The notes: generated from the letters alone by a model not told the origin. A stretch of DNA of 64,000 nucleotides from Streptomyces sp. ACA25 (GCF_028200735.1 NZ_JAQKPV010000011.1:62001-126000), one strand, 5' to 3'; positions 17,147-27,500 are shown, counted from the stretch's first letter. Program-made: numbers and translations.

Positions 17147-17854
17147 GTGGAACAGACCGTCCGGAACCCGACCCGCACCCGCCACGACGAAGGCCCGGTG
17201 ACGGCCCGCTGGGGCGCCGGCCTCCTGCTGGCTGCCGGGCTGCTGTTCGCCGTCTACCCCGCCCTGCGGCCCTATTCCGACGAGACCACGCTCGACGGAG
17301 CGTCGGCCATGGCCTCCGACGCGTGGATGGTCTCGCATCTGTGCGCGATTGCCGCGCTCATCCTGCTGCCGCTGGGACTGCTGGGCCTGCGCACCGCTCT
17401 GTTGGAGACCCCCGGCCGGCGCGCGGCGGGTGCCGGCGCTCTCCTCGGCTGGCTCGGAGCCGGAGCCGTGCTGCCGTACTACGGCGTGGAGGTCTTCGGG
17501 CTGCAGGCCATCAGCGCCGAGGCCGCCCGCGCGGGTGACGTGGCCCTGCTCGAGCTGGCGGAGGACATCAGGTTCGGCGCCGTGCCGGCACTGCTGTTCG
17601 GCACGGGGATGATCCTGCTGGCCGCAGCGGGAGTCTGCGCCGCCCGGGCGGTCCGGAATGCCGGAACGGCCCGGCCGTGGTTCGGTGTTCCACTGGCCGC
17701 GGCGCTGGTGCTGTTCCTGCCGCAGTTCTTCGGCCCGCCCGCTCTGCGGATCGCGCACGGTCTCCTGTTCGCCGCCGGCTGCGCGCTGCTCGCCGCGGAA
17801 CTGTGGCGCCGTCCGCCCGTCCCGGAACCGCAGGCCGCCGGACAGCGGAGCTGA
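17147..17854 (+). CDS. Multi-pass membrane protein, unknown function
   Basis: A 235-residue protein from GTG 17147, chosen because GAGAGGA ends about 5 bases upstream. Six or so hydrophobic segments are visible, including GAGLLLAAGLLFAVYPAL, LCAIAALILLPLGLLGL, LFGTGMILLAAAGVCAA and VPLAAALVLFLPQFFG, with a charged cytoplasmic tail. I recognise no catalytic motif or named family. Hairpins on both sides suggest that it is transcribed alone, outside the tetronate operon. Confidence 0.75.
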   Translation: MEQTVRNPTRTRHDEGPVTARWGAGLLLAAGLLFAVYPALRPYSDETTLDGASAMASDAWMVSHLCAIAALILLPLGLLGLRTALLETPGRRAAGAGALLGWLGAGAVLPYYGVEVFGLQAISAEAARAGDVALLELAEDIRFGAVPALLFGTGMILLAAAGVCAARAVRNAGTARPWFGVPLAAALVLFLPQFFGPPALRIAHGLLFAAGCALLAAELWRRPPVPEPQAAGQRS

Positions 17855-17886
17855 ACGGGCCGGATCGGGCGCGTCACCTCACGCCC

Positions 17887-17913
17887 GGTCCGGCGGCCGT
17901 CCGGTGCCGGACC
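17887..17913 (+). terminator. Hairpin downstream of the membrane-protein gene
   Basis: GGTCCGGC at 17887-17894 pairs perfectly with GCCGGACC at 17906-17913 around an 11-base loop, 32 bases after the stop of the membrane-protein gene. It is a plausible factor-independent terminator, without a T-run. Confidence 0.5.
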
Positions 17914-17981
17914 GCCGGACCCCGCGGCGGGGCGCCGTCCCACCGGAGCGCGGCACAGGGCTGCGAGGAGGTCCGCGTACC

Positions 17982-18488
17982 ATGGGCGCCATGTCCTTTC
18001 TCCGTCGGCGCAGTGCCGCCACACCCGCCGGGCCGGACTTCGACGTGCTGGCCATGGACCCGGGGGACTGGCCGGGAGTGCTGGGTGCCGGCCTCCTGCC
18101 CGCCCCCGACGGCAGCTGCCAGGGCGTGCTGCTGCGGTACGACCTGTTCGGCGGGCGCGGCCCGGCGATGGTGATCGGTAACCTTCCTGAAGGGTCTCCC
18201 GCCCGCGATCTGGGCGATACCGAAGTCCCCTTCGAGGTGGCGCAGTTGCTCGCGGCCCTGGAGAACAAGGAGGACATCCGGGTCACCGGCACGGAGGAGG
18301 TTCCCGTCATGCATGAGGGCAACCTCCTCATCGTCCGGCGGATCCGCTGTTCGGAGGGCCGGATCGCCTGCGTGCAGTTCGACCGCAGTGACGGGGTCCT
18401 CGTCACCATCGCCAGCTGGGACCGCCCGATCACCGACGAGCTCTATCAGCTCCTGAAGCCGCTGCCCGCCGAGATGTTCCACCAGTGA
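17982..18488 (+). CDS. Hypothetical protein, conserved-looking, 168 aa
   Basis: A soluble protein of 168 residues with a basic start (MSFLRRR), mixed alpha/beta content and no membrane segment. ATG 17982 has GAGGAGGT 9 bases upstream; ATG 17991 is an alternative. Codon usage and the ribosome site show that it is a real gene, but I cannot name a family. It ends 55 bases before the convergent APH-like gene, with a hairpin between them. Confidence 0.7.
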   Translation: MGAMSFLRRRSAATPAGPDFDVLAMDPGDWPGVLGAGLLPAPDGSCQGVLLRYDLFGGRGPAMVIGNLPEGSPARDLGDTEVPFEVAQLLAALENKEDIRVTGTEEVPVMHEGNLLIVRRIRCSEGRIACVQFDRSDGVLVTIASWDRPITDELYQLLKPLPAEMFHQ

Positions 18489-18510
18489 CCGGGGTGCCGC
18501 CCGGCCGCGC

Positions 18511-18534
18511 CCCGGGACGGTGACACCGCCCGGG
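18511..18534. terminator. Bidirectional hairpin between convergent genes
   Basis: CCCGGG (18511-18516) pairs with CCCGGG (18529-18534), and the inner CGGT/ACCG pair closes a 3-base loop, with one bulged A. It lies between the stops at 18488 (+) and 18544 (-), where it can serve both genes. Confidence 0.45.
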
Positions 18535-18543
18535 ACCGGGAAG

Positions 18544-19647
18544 TCAGCGGGTGCCGACAGCGGCCCGAACCCCCTGTCTGGCCAGGGCGCAGTCGTCGTG
18601 CAGCCGGCGGAGCAGCAGACGCTTCCGCTCGCCGGGCGGCATGGCGTCGCTGGGCCCCTCACCGGTGCTCCGATCCTCCGGCGGCGGCTTCCGCATCGCG
18701 TGCTGGACCGCCTCCTCGCACCGGCGGATTTCGCGGACGAGCACGAGCATCAGGTTGACCAGAAAGGCGTCCCGGCCCTCCGGTCCCCCCGCCTGCGCCG
18801 TCCGGCTGATGAGCCGGCGGACCGCCGGAACGTCGCCGAGCGCCGCCCACAGCGTGGCGAGATCGTGGCCGGGGAGGTACCAGCCGGCCGCACCCCAGCC
18901 CACCATGGCCGGACCGGCAGGTGACAGCAGCACATGATCGGGGCGGGCGTCGCCGTGGCAGAACTGGCGGGGCAGCTCCTGCCGGGAACGGCCGCGCAGA
19001 CCGTGCAGCAGGGCCTGCAGGTCGCTCACATCACGGTCCGTCAGCAACCCGAGGGCGTGGTAACGCGCAAGCCGCGCTGAGTAGTTCACCATCTCGTCGA
19101 AGGTCTCTTCAGGAGGCTGCCAGTGATTCAGCCGGCAGATGCCGTTCAGCGCTGTCCGCAGGTCCAACCCCGGCGGGTGCCGCTGGACGGCGGCAGCCCG
19201 GCCCGGGACGAACTCGGCGACCAGCGTGCAGCTGCCCGGATCAGCCGCGATGAGACGCGGCGCCCGGATCGGCGGCCGGTGCCGGACGAAGACACGGTAG
19301 GCGGCTATTTCCCGGCGGAACAGCCCGGCCGGTACGGGAGCGGCTGCCGGCAGACACTTCGCCACGGCGGTCCGCCGTCCCAGCCTCCCGGCGATCAGAA
19401 GGGTGTGCCCGCTGTCCCGGAGAACCCGCACCGGGCTGAACTCCGGGCAGATGTCCTGCACCGCGGACAGCGCGGAACGCAGCCGGACTCCCCGCACCCC
19501 GGAGACGTCCAGCCGGCCACCGGCCGGCTCGGGGCCGGTGCCCGGCCGACGCTGCCGCTCGTCCGTGACTGCGGCCGGTGCACCGCTGAGCGTGCCGCTC
19601 GATCGGGGACGGGACCGGGGGAAAGCGACGGAGGGAGCTGAGTACAT
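18544..19647 (-). CDS. Aminoglycoside phosphotransferase (APH)-fold protein, catalytically degenerate
   Basis: A 367-residue protein of the APH/choline-kinase fold, called from the catalytic-loop sequence CHGDARPDHVLL, an ATP-lobe-like segment (TAVAKCLPA), and the following WGAAGW...HDLATLW. The Brenner-type HGDxxxxN motif ends in D/H instead of Asn, and the Mg2+-binding Asp expected just before WGAAGW is Gly (VGW). It may therefore be a weak kinase or a pseudokinase. ATG 19647 is chosen with AAGGA upstream; the frame is open further upstream. It is transcribed divergently from the NsdA-like regulator across a 235-base region. Substrate unknown; antibiotic resistance should not be assumed. 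Confidence 0.75.
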   Translation of the reverse strand: MYSAPSVAFPRSRPRSSGTLSGAPAAVTDERQRRPGTGPEPAGGRLDVSGVRGVRLRSALSAVQDICPEFSPVRVLRDSGHTLLIAGRLGRRTAVAKCLPAAAPVPAGLFRREIAAYRVFVRHRPPIRAPRLIAADPGSCTLVAEFVPGRAAAVQRHPPGLDLRTALNGICRLNHWQPPEETFDEMVNYSARLARYHALGLLTDRDVSDLQALLHGLRGRSRQELPRQFCHGDARPDHVLLSPAGPAMVGWGAAGWYLPGHDLATLWAALGDVPAVRRLISRTAQAGGPEGRDAFLVNLMLVLVREIRRCEEAVQHAMRKPPPEDRSTGEGPSDAMPPGERKRLLLRRLHDDCALARQGVRAAVGTR

Positions 19648-19792
19648 GGCTGAGCCGGGTCCTTTCGTCGGCCGAGAGGATGCGTGCGCCGTCCTGCCGA
19701 GGAACCCGCGGGCACCCTGGGGGTAGTGCCCGCCGGGCCCCGGACCGGGGCGGCGCGTCCCTACTCCATCCCGGCGCACGGGTGGCACACCA

Positions 19793-19822
19793 TCTGGCGG
19801 ACCCTGGCGGACCCTGGCGAAC
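19793..19822. repeat. Three 10-bp direct repeats between divergent genes
   Basis: CTGGCGG recurs at exact 10-base steps at 19794, 19804 and (as CTGGCGA) 19814, one helical turn apart. The array lies in the 235-base region (19648-19882) between the divergent APH-like and NsdA-like genes. Such phased repeats can be a binding site for a regulator; otherwise I see only a possible -10 box TACTGT at 19848-19853. Confidence 0.45.
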
Positions 19823-19882
19823 CGACTCGGCACCGCCGTCCGGCGGTTACTGTCGACCCAGCCGAGATCCTGGGGGCTTGAC

Positions 19883-21337
19883 GTGACCAAGAGACCCAAC
19901 ACCCGTTTGGCGGATCTGTTCGGAATCGCAGGGTGGTCCAAGGGCGAGCTCGCGCGGCTCGTGAACCGGCAGGCGGCGGCCCTCGGCCATCCGCAGCTGG
20001 CCACGGACACCTCGCGGGTCCGCCGCTGGATCGACCGGGGCGAGACCCCGCGGGATCCGGTGCCCGAGGTGCTGGCGTCATTGTTCACCGAGCGACTCGG
20101 CCGTGTCGTGACCATCGAGGACCTCGGGTTGCGCCGGCCAGGAGCAGCGGGCGGTCGGCAGACCGTCGACGGACTGCCGTGGGCTCCCCGGCGTACTGCC
20201 GCGGTCCTCACCGAATTCACGGGAATGGACCTCATGCTCAACCGACGCGGCATGGTGGGTGCGGGCGCCGCGCTCGCCGCAGGATCAGCACTCAGTGACG
20301 CCATGCACGACTGGCTCCGCGGTGATCCGGCTCCGGAGGCCGGCCTGCCCGTCCCCGGCACGGATCCGGCCGGCCTCGACCGGTACGAGGCGGCCCCGGT
20401 CGGCTCGGAGGAGATCGCTGCGCTCGAGCAGGCGGTCGAGATCTTCCGGGCCTGGGACGCCTCCCGCGGGGGCGGGCTCCAGCGCAAAGCGGTGGTCGGT
20501 CAGCTCAACGAGGTGGGCGGCATGCTGGCCTACCGGCATCCCGGGCACCTCCAGCGGCGGTTGTGGGGCGTGGCGGCGAACCTGGCCGTGCTCGCCGGCT
20601 GGATGTCGCACGACGTGGGCATGGAACCCACCGCGCAGAAATACTTCGTCATCGCCGCCCACGCGGCCCGCGAGGGCGGGGACCGGCCCCGCGCCGGGGA
20701 GGCGCTGTCCCGTGCCGCGCGCCAGATGGTCCACCTCGGGCGGCCCGACGACGCCCTCGACCTGATGGAGCTCGCCAGGTCGGGCTCCGGAGAGGAAGCC
20801 CTGCCCCGCACCCGGGCCATGCTGTGCACCGTCGAGGCCTGGGCACAGGCAGCCGCAGGCCGGGAGCAGGCCATGCGGCGGGCTCTCGGACAGGCCGAGG
20901 AGCTGTTCGTCTCGGACAAGGGTGATACCCCGCCGCCCAGCTGGATGCAGATGTTCGACGAGGCCGACCTGCACGGCATGCAGGCACTCGCCTACCGGAC
21001 CCTTGCCGAGTACCGGCCCTCGGCGGCGAAGCCCGCCGAGGGGCACGCCAAGCGGGCGCTGGAGCTGCGGGGGGAGGGACGCCAGCGGTCGTGCATCTTC
21101 GACCACCTCTCCCTCGCCTCGGCCTGCTTCCTGGGGGACGAGCCGGAACAGGCGGTGAGCTCCGCCCGGCTCGCCCTGGTCAGCATCGGCGAGACCTCCT
21201 CGCACCGCACGTGGGACCGGCTGCGCCAGATGTACCGCCTCACCGGGCGCTACGCCGGGTACGGCAGGGTCGAGAGCCTCCGCACCGACATCGAGCTGGC
21301 GCTGCCCGCTGTCCGCACGGGGCACGCTCCCGCCTGA
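19883..21337 (+). CDS. NsdA-like regulator (Streptomyces, TPR-type)
   Basis: A 484-residue protein from GTG 19883. The N-terminal 80 residues look like a helix-turn-helix of the NsdA type (GWSKGELARLVNRQA, then TDTSRVRRWIDRGE and a PVPEVLASLFTERLG segment). A hydrophobic stretch (GMVGAGAALAAGSAL) follows, and the C-terminal two thirds are helical TPR-like repeats. Proteins of this type are widespread in Streptomyces and some (NsdA, NsdB) repress differentiation and antibiotic production. Family membership is judged by eye. It is monocistronic, with the SpoIIE phosphatase gene converging from the right 25 bases after its stop. Confidence 0.75.
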   Translation: MTKRPNTRLADLFGIAGWSKGELARLVNRQAAALGHPQLATDTSRVRRWIDRGETPRDPVPEVLASLFTERLGRVVTIEDLGLRRPGAAGGRQTVDGLPWAPRRTAAVLTEFTGMDLMLNRRGMVGAGAALAAGSALSDAMHDWLRGDPAPEAGLPVPGTDPAGLDRYEAAPVGSEEIAALEQAVEIFRAWDASRGGGLQRKAVVGQLNEVGGMLAYRHPGHLQRRLWGVAANLAVLAGWMSHDVGMEPTAQKYFVIAAHAAREGGDRPRAGEALSRAARQMVHLGRPDDALDLMELARSGSGEEALPRTRAMLCTVEAWAQAAAGREQAMRRALGQAEELFVSDKGDTPPPSWMQMFDEADLHGMQALAYRTLAEYRPSAAKPAEGHAKRALELRGEGRQRSCIFDHLSLASACFLGDEPEQAVSSARLALVSIGETSSHRTWDRLRQMYRLTGRYAGYGRVESLRTDIELALPAVRTGHAPA

Positions 21338-21362
21338 TCTGCGGGCGGCTGCGGCCCCGGCC

Positions 21363-22745
21363 TCACCGCACCCGGGCGACGAGCACACAGGCATCGTCCT
21401 CCCGGGGAAGGACGTTGCCGGCGTCCACGATCAGCCGCAGTCCGCCCCGGGCAGTGCCGGCGGCGGCGATCCGGGGAGCGAGCGTCACCAGCCGGTGGTC
21501 CGCCCGGTCGCGGGTGGCCGGGCGGACCACCGGAGCCGGCGGGAACAGCCCGTCGGTGTGCAGCACCAGCACCTCCCCGGGCGCCAGCCGGTCGGTCCGC
21601 TCCTCGTAGACGGCGTCCGGGAAAGCACCCAGCAGCGTGCCTTCAGGCCGGGGCACGCTGCGCCCCGCCTCCCGCCCGCAGAGAACCGGGGCCGGGTGAC
21701 CGGCCTGCGCCCAGACCAGGGTCCGGTCCGCCGCCCGGTACCGACAGCAGACGAGCCCGGCCAGGACCGGATACGCGTGGTGCTCAAGGAGCTCGTTCAG
21801 GTGGGACAGCAGGGCAGCCGGGCCCACCCCGGTCAGGCAGATCCCGCGCAGGGCACCCCGGAGAGCCACGGAATTCCCGGCCGCCGCGGTGCCGCCCCCG
21901 GAGACGTCCCCCACACTCAGCACCGTGCTCCCGTCGGGGAGCTCCATCGCGTCGTACCACTTGCCGTCCCCGGGGGAGCATCCGCCGACGGGCAGACAAC
22001 CGGCCGCTAGATCCAGCGACCCCGGACCGGTCCGGCCGCCGCCCTGTCCCGGAGCCGGCCAGGGGAGTGCTCGGTGTACCCGCTGGTCCGCCACGGGCCG
22101 GCTGCCGCCGGCCCCCGTGCACGCCCGCTCCCCGTCCCGGCCCCCTGCCGGACCGGCCCCGGGCGGCTCGTCGGCCTCCCGGACCACCGCGCGCAGCGCC
22201 ACCGTGCTGCCCCTCTCGTCCAGCACCGGCTCGCCCGCCATCCGCACCGTCCGCCGCGCCCCGTGCCGGACGACCCGGAACTCGCACTCGGCCGGCCTGC
22301 CGTCGATCAGCATGCGCGTGACCGCGGAGGTGAGCACCGGCTGATCCTCGGGAACCAGACACGACGGCAGCTGGTCGAGCGTCAGCGGCCCTTCACCGGC
22401 CGCCCTGCCGAGGATCCGGAAGACCTCCTCGGACCAGAGCGCCTCGTCCGTCAGCAGGCTCCACTCCGCACGGCCGGAGCACTCCCCGGGTGCTGTCCTT
22501 CCGTCGGGGAGAAGCGGCCCGCGAAGCCGCTCCAATTGCTCACCGGCCTCCTCGAGCCTGCGGGAGGCGAGCTCCCAGGCGGCTCGCCGCAGCGGACCGG
22601 GCGGTCCCGCCGGGCCCGCCTCCTCCGCCTGGGAGACAGCGGCAACCCCGTCCCGCAGCCGGCGGGCGAGCAGGACGAGATCCTCCGCCGTCCCCGGGCC
22701 GGGCCGGTCGTCGGAGTGGTCTTCCGGTTGCTGGGAGGAGAGCAT
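21363..22745 (-). CDS. PAS-SpoIIE PP2C-type phosphatase
   Basis: A 460-residue protein: an N-terminal coiled part, a PAS-like domain at about 90-190 (WSEEVFRILG...), an unstructured linker, and a SpoIIE domain from about 230. Metal and core motifs read SVGDVSGGGTAAA, WAQAGHPAPVL, HTDGLF and EDDACVLVARV, so the phosphatase looks intact. RsbU/SpoIIE-type enzymes dephosphorylate anti-anti-sigma factors, coupling a sensed signal to an alternative sigma factor. ATG 22745 is preferred; GTG 22748 is adjacent. It is divergent from the HEAT-repeat gene. No anti-sigma or anti-anti-sigma gene is close by. Confidence 0.85.
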   Translation of the reverse strand: MLSSQQPEDHSDDRPGPGTAEDLVLLARRLRDGVAAVSQAEEAGPAGPPGPLRRAAWELASRRLEEAGEQLERLRGPLLPDGRTAPGECSGRAEWSLLTDEALWSEEVFRILGRAAGEGPLTLDQLPSCLVPEDQPVLTSAVTRMLIDGRPAECEFRVVRHGARRTVRMAGEPVLDERGSTVALRAVVREADEPPGAGPAGGRDGERACTGAGGSRPVADQRVHRALPWPAPGQGGGRTGPGSLDLAAGCLPVGGCSPGDGKWYDAMELPDGSTVLSVGDVSGGGTAAAGNSVALRGALRGICLTGVGPAALLSHLNELLEHHAYPVLAGLVCCRYRAADRTLVWAQAGHPAPVLCGREAGRSVPRPEGTLLGAFPDAVYEERTDRLAPGEVLVLHTDGLFPPAPVVRPATRDRADHRLVTLAPRIAAAGTARGGLRLIVDAGNVLPREDDACVLVARVR

Positions 22746-22978
22746 CACTGGTCCCCGGATGCGGCGCGGATCGGGCGGGCCCGGCGGTGCGGGCGGCTCG
22801 GACGACTACAGACTCTCGCACAGCCGGGTACGGAGCGGCAGGGTTTCGGCCGGTCCGGGAGACCGGCCCGCCCGGCGGGGCGGGAACCGGGCAGTGTAGA
22901 AACGCTGTGCTCGGCAAGGATGCCCGCCAGCGGAAATCCCGTTGCCACCGGAACCCCTGCCCCCGGATGCTGACTCAT

Positions 22979-24442
22979 ATGTTCGCCAGTCCCGTCGAAA
23001 CAGACATAGCGCCCAGCGGCACCCTGCTGGGGCTGCTCCAGCGCGGCCGCGGTGACGGGGCACTGCTCGCTCTCGCGGTGCCCCGTGCGGAAGCCCGTGC
23101 CGCGCTGGACCACTGCATCCTCCACGACCCCCGCAGGGACTGGCAGCTGGAGCACCGCTCCCTGTACTACGCCCGGCTCCACCGGGACCTCGACGCAGGA
23201 CTGCAGGCCCTCGCGGCGCATCTCTTCCACCCCGACGACCTGCACCGCGGCGGAACCGCGGCGGAGGAGACTCCTGACGAGGAACGCACCGGGCTCACTC
23301 TGTCGGTGCTCGGCCACCTCGTGTCCTACGGAGATGCCGAGGCGCTGCGGCTGCTGCGCCGCTACGCGGTCACCGGTGCGAACTGGCGCTGGGCGCTCGA
23401 CGAACTGGCGGTCCGCGACGACGACGCCGGCCTCCGGGAGCTCGGTCCGGAGATCCTTGCGCGCTTCCCCCGCACCCCTGCCGGGGACGAGGCGCTCAAG
23501 GCCGCTGTCCGTGACTCCTACGAACCCCGCCCGTGGCGGATCTGGGCCGAGGACCCGGCCCGGCCCGGCCAGCGTGCCCGGCTGGACCGGGCGAGGGAGG
23601 ACGGCTCCTTCGACAGCTGGCAGAGGCAGCTGCGGCCGGTCCGGACCCAGCCCGGCTGGAGCGTGCGGGCGGTGCTCGACTGGGCGCAGCAAGGATACGA
23701 ACAGCTGCCCCGGCAGTGGCGGGAGGCGCCGGCTGCCCGCTGCCTCGGTGCCGTCGCGGGCCCGGAGAACCGGACAGAGCTGCTCGCCGCCGCCGCCTCA
23801 GGGCCGCCGGCAGCGCGTGCGGCGGCCCTGAGGTTCCTCGCCGAGCGGCGCGATGCCGAGATCCTGGACCACATACAGGCTGCCGCCACCGGCCCGGACG
23901 AGGATGTCGCGCGCTGTGCGCTGACCGCATTCCGCCGGATGGGCGGTTCCGACGCCCTCGCCGCCGCCCGCCGCTGGGCCCGCCGTGACGACGGCCTCGG
24001 CTCCACGGCCGCAGCGGTGCTGGCTCAGCGGGGTGATCCGGGAGACTCCCCCGGGGTGCTGGCCGCGCTGCGCCGAACCGTGCGGCTCCAGGGCACCGAC
24101 GCCGAGGAGCTCTGGCCCCTGGTGGAGGGCACCGGACGGCTCGCCGTGACGTCCGCAGCCCCCGTGCTCCGCCACATCTACCGTGAGACCGCTTCCTCCC
24201 AGCTGCGTGGCCGCGCCGCGCGGGCGCTGGCAGCCACCGACCCGACGTTCGCGGCCGGTTTCGCCATCGAATGCCTCTGGGACTGCGAGGAGTCCACCCG
24301 GGAGGTCGCCGCCCAGTCCGCCACCACCGGCGACGCCCGCGTCCTGGAGCGGCTCCGCCGGCTGGCCGCCGATCCGGCGGAGGAGGACGGGGTGCAGACC
24401 GCGGTCCGCGGCCGCCTCGCCGGGCCGGCGGCCGGCGACTGA
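22979..24442 (+). CDS. HEAT-repeat protein
   Basis: A 487-residue all-helical protein. From about residue 240 to the end it shows HEAT-type repeats (AALRFLAERRDAEIL, ARCALTAFRRMG, GRAARALAATDPTFA and others). The N-terminal half (APSGTLLGLLQRGRGDG, LEHRSLYYARL, NWRWALDELAVRDDDAG) is characteristic of a conserved actinobacterial family I know only as hypothetical. ATG 22979 fits the family start; ATG 22967 in frame is the alternative. HEAT repeats serve as protein-binding scaffolds. It is followed by the oxoprolinase gene after 82 bases on the same strand. Confidence 0.75.
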   Translation: MFASPVETDIAPSGTLLGLLQRGRGDGALLALAVPRAEARAALDHCILHDPRRDWQLEHRSLYYARLHRDLDAGLQALAAHLFHPDDLHRGGTAAEETPDEERTGLTLSVLGHLVSYGDAEALRLLRRYAVTGANWRWALDELAVRDDDAGLRELGPEILARFPRTPAGDEALKAAVRDSYEPRPWRIWAEDPARPGQRARLDRAREDGSFDSWQRQLRPVRTQPGWSVRAVLDWAQQGYEQLPRQWREAPAARCLGAVAGPENRTELLAAAASGPPAARAAALRFLAERRDAEILDHIQAAATGPDEDVARCALTAFRRMGGSDALAAARRWARRDDGLGSTAAAVLAQRGDPGDSPGVLAALRRTVRLQGTDAEELWPLVEGTGRLAVTSAAPVLRHIYRETASSQLRGRAARALAATDPTFAAGFAIECLWDCEESTREVAAQSATTGDARVLERLRRLAADPAEEDGVQTAVRGRLAGPAAGD

Positions 24443-24524
24443 CCCCTGGGGCGCCGGGCGTGCCCGGCGCGGATGGACCGCGGGGTCACTGTCGGCGGCG
24501 GTGCCGGGCTGGCACGATGACGGC

Positions 24525-27500
24525 ATGAGCGGGCGCTGGGAATTCTGGATCGACCGAGGCGGCACCTTCACCGACATCGTGGGCCGGAGGCCCGACGGGG
24601 AACTGGTGACCGACAAACTGCTCTCGCACGACCCCGGCCGCTACCGGGACGCCGCGGTGGCCGGTATCCGCCGGATGCTCGGCACGCCCGCGGGGGAGCC
24701 GGTACCGGCCGACCGGATCAGTATCGTGAAGATGGGCACCACAGTTGCCACCAACGCCCTGCTGGAACGCCGGGGCGAACCCACGGTCCTGGTCACCACC
24801 GCGGGATTCGGGGACGCCCTGCGCATCGCCTACCAGAATCGGCCCCACCTCTTCGACCGGCGGATCGTCCTCCCGGAGAGCCTGTACGAGCGGGTCGTCG
24901 AGGTTCCCGAGCGCGTCGGAGCCCACGGGGAGAAGGTGCGCGAGCTCGACCGGGAAGCGACGGCCGCTTCCCTGCGCGCCGCCCACCGGGACGGCTTCCG
25001 CAGCGCGGCCGTCGTCCTGCTGCACGGCTACCGCCATCCCGCGCACGAGCAGGAAGTCGCCCGGATCGCCCGGGAATCCGGCTTCACCCAGGTCAGCAGC
25101 TCGCACGAGGTGAGCCCGCTGATCAAGCTGGTGCCACGCGGCGACACCACGGTGGTGGACGCCTACCTCTCACCCGTGCTGCGCCGCTACGTCGACCAGG
25201 TCGCCACCGAGTTGCGGCACGTGCGGCTGATGTTCATGCAGTCCAACGGAGGTCTGCGGGAGGCCGGTCACTTCCGGGGCAAGGACGCCGTGCTCTCCGG
25301 GCCGGCCGGGGGAGTGGTCGGGATGGTCCGCAGCTGTGCGCAGGCCGGTCATCACCGGGTCATCGGCTTCGACATGGGTGGGACCTCCACCGATGTGTCG
25401 CACTGCTCCGGCGAACTGGAGCGGGTTTTCGGAACCGAGGTGGCCGGGGTGCGGATGCGTGCTCCGATGATGGACATCCACACCGTGGCCGCCGGCGGCG
25501 GATCCGTCCTGCACTTCGACGGGGCCCGGTACCGGGTGGGCCCGGACTCCGCCGGTGCCGTCCCCGGGCCGGCCTGTTACCGGCGGGGAGGCCCGCTGAC
25601 CGTCACCGACGCGAACGTGATGCTGGGCCGGGTGCAGCCCGCCCACTTCCCGCACGTCTTCGGTCCCGGCGGCGACCAGCCGCTGGACGCGGAGACCGTG
25701 CGCGAAGGGTTCGGGCGGCTCGCCGAGGAGATCGCCGGGGCGACCGGGGACACCCGCAGCCCCGAGGAGGTGGCGGCGGGATTCCTGGAGATCGCCGTGC
25801 TCAACATGGCCAATGCCGTCAAGAAGATCTCCGTACAGCGCGGCCACGACATCACCCGCTACGCACTGGCCGCCTTCGGCGGGGCGGGCGGTCAGCATGC
25901 CTGCGCGGTCGCCGACGCGCTGGGCATCCGGACCGTCATCACGCCGCCGCTGGCCGGAGTGCTGTCGGCCTACGGGATCGGCGTCGCGGAGGCCACCGCC
26001 CTGCGGGAACAGTCCGTCGAGACCGAACTGACGGAGGAGGACCTGCCCGACATCCGCGAGGTGTGCGACCGGCTGGCCGCACGCACCCGCGCAGAACTGC
26101 GCGCCGACGGTCTTCCGGACACCGCCATCCGCACCGTGGCCCGGCTGCATCTGCGCTACGCGGACACGGACTCAGTGCTGGCCGTCGCGCTCGCCGGCCG
26201 GGAGGCCATGACCGCCGAGTTCGAGCGGGCCCACCGCGCCCGGTACGGCTTCCTGATGGACAAGCCGCTCGTGGTCGCCACCGCCGCCGTCGAGGCGGCG
26301 GGTGCCGCCGGGCCGCACGGCGCCCCCGCCCCTCTCGCAAGCGCCGGGGCCGCCCCGGCGCGACCGCCCGGACGGGTGCGGATGTACGCCGAGGGGCGCT
26401 GGCAGGAGACCTGTCTGCACCGGCGAAGTGACCTGCCGGCCGGGGCCACCGTCGAGGGTCCGGCGATCGTGGCCGAAGCCGACGCGACGACGGTCGTGGC
26501 CCCCGGCTGGCAGGCCCTGGTGGGGGAGCGCGGACATCTGCTCCTCACCCGTGTGCGCCCCCTCCCGGGCGCCGTGGCGGTGGGCACCGAGGTCGATCCG
26601 GTCAAGCTGGAGGTCTTCAACAACCTCTTCATGGCGGTCGCCGAGCAGATGGGCGTCCGCCTGGAGAACACCGCCCACTCCGTCAACATCAAGGAGCGGC
26701 TGGACTTCTCCTGTGCGCTGTTCGACGCCGACGGCAACCTCATCGCCAACGCCCCGCACATCCCGGTGCACCTGGGCTCCATGGGGGAGTCCATCAAGGA
26801 GGTGCTGCGCCGGAACGCGGGGACCATGCGCCCCGGCGACATCTACGCGATCAACGACCCCTACCACGGGGGCACTCACCTTCCGGACGTCACGGTCGTC
26901 ACCCCTGTCTTCTCCGAGAACGGCAGCCGGCTGCTCTTCCTGGTCGCCTCCCGTGGCCATCACGCGGAGATCGGCGGCATCACCCCGGGTTCGATGCCCG
27001 CCTTCAGCCGGACGATCGAGGAGGAGGGTGTGCTCTTCGACAACTGGCTGCTGGTGCGGGACGGCCGGCTGCGGGAGACCGAGACCCGCGCCCTGCTCAC
27101 GGGGGCGGTCCACCCCTCACGCAATCCCCACGCCAATCTCGCCGACCTGCGGGCCCAGATCGCCGCCAACGAGAAGGGCATCGCCGAACTGCGCGCGTTG
27201 ATTGACCAGTTCGGTCTGGAGGTGGTGCAGGCCTACATGCGGCACGTACAGGACAACGCAGAGGAGTCGGTGCGCCGGATCATCGCCGGCCTGACGGACG
27301 GCTCCTGCCGCTACGAGACCGACAACGGCGCGGTCATCCGGGTCCGTTTCAGCGTCGACCGCTCGGCCCGCAGCGCCGTGGTGGACTTCACCGGCACCTC
27401 GGGGCAGCAGCCCGGCAACACCAACGCCCCCAGCTCCGTCGTCCTGGCGGCGGTGCTCTACGTCTTCCGGACCCTGGTCGCCGATGACATCCCGCTGAAC

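Noticed and set aside
18544..19647. Antibiotic-resistance phosphotransferase for the tetronate cluster
   Set aside because: The protein lies beyond the cluster terminator, has degenerate catalytic motifs, and no resistance function follows from the fold.
19684..19881. Short overlapping open frames between the divergent APH-like and NsdA-like genes
   Set aside because: No ribosome site, no codon bias of real genes, and they cover the shared promoter region.
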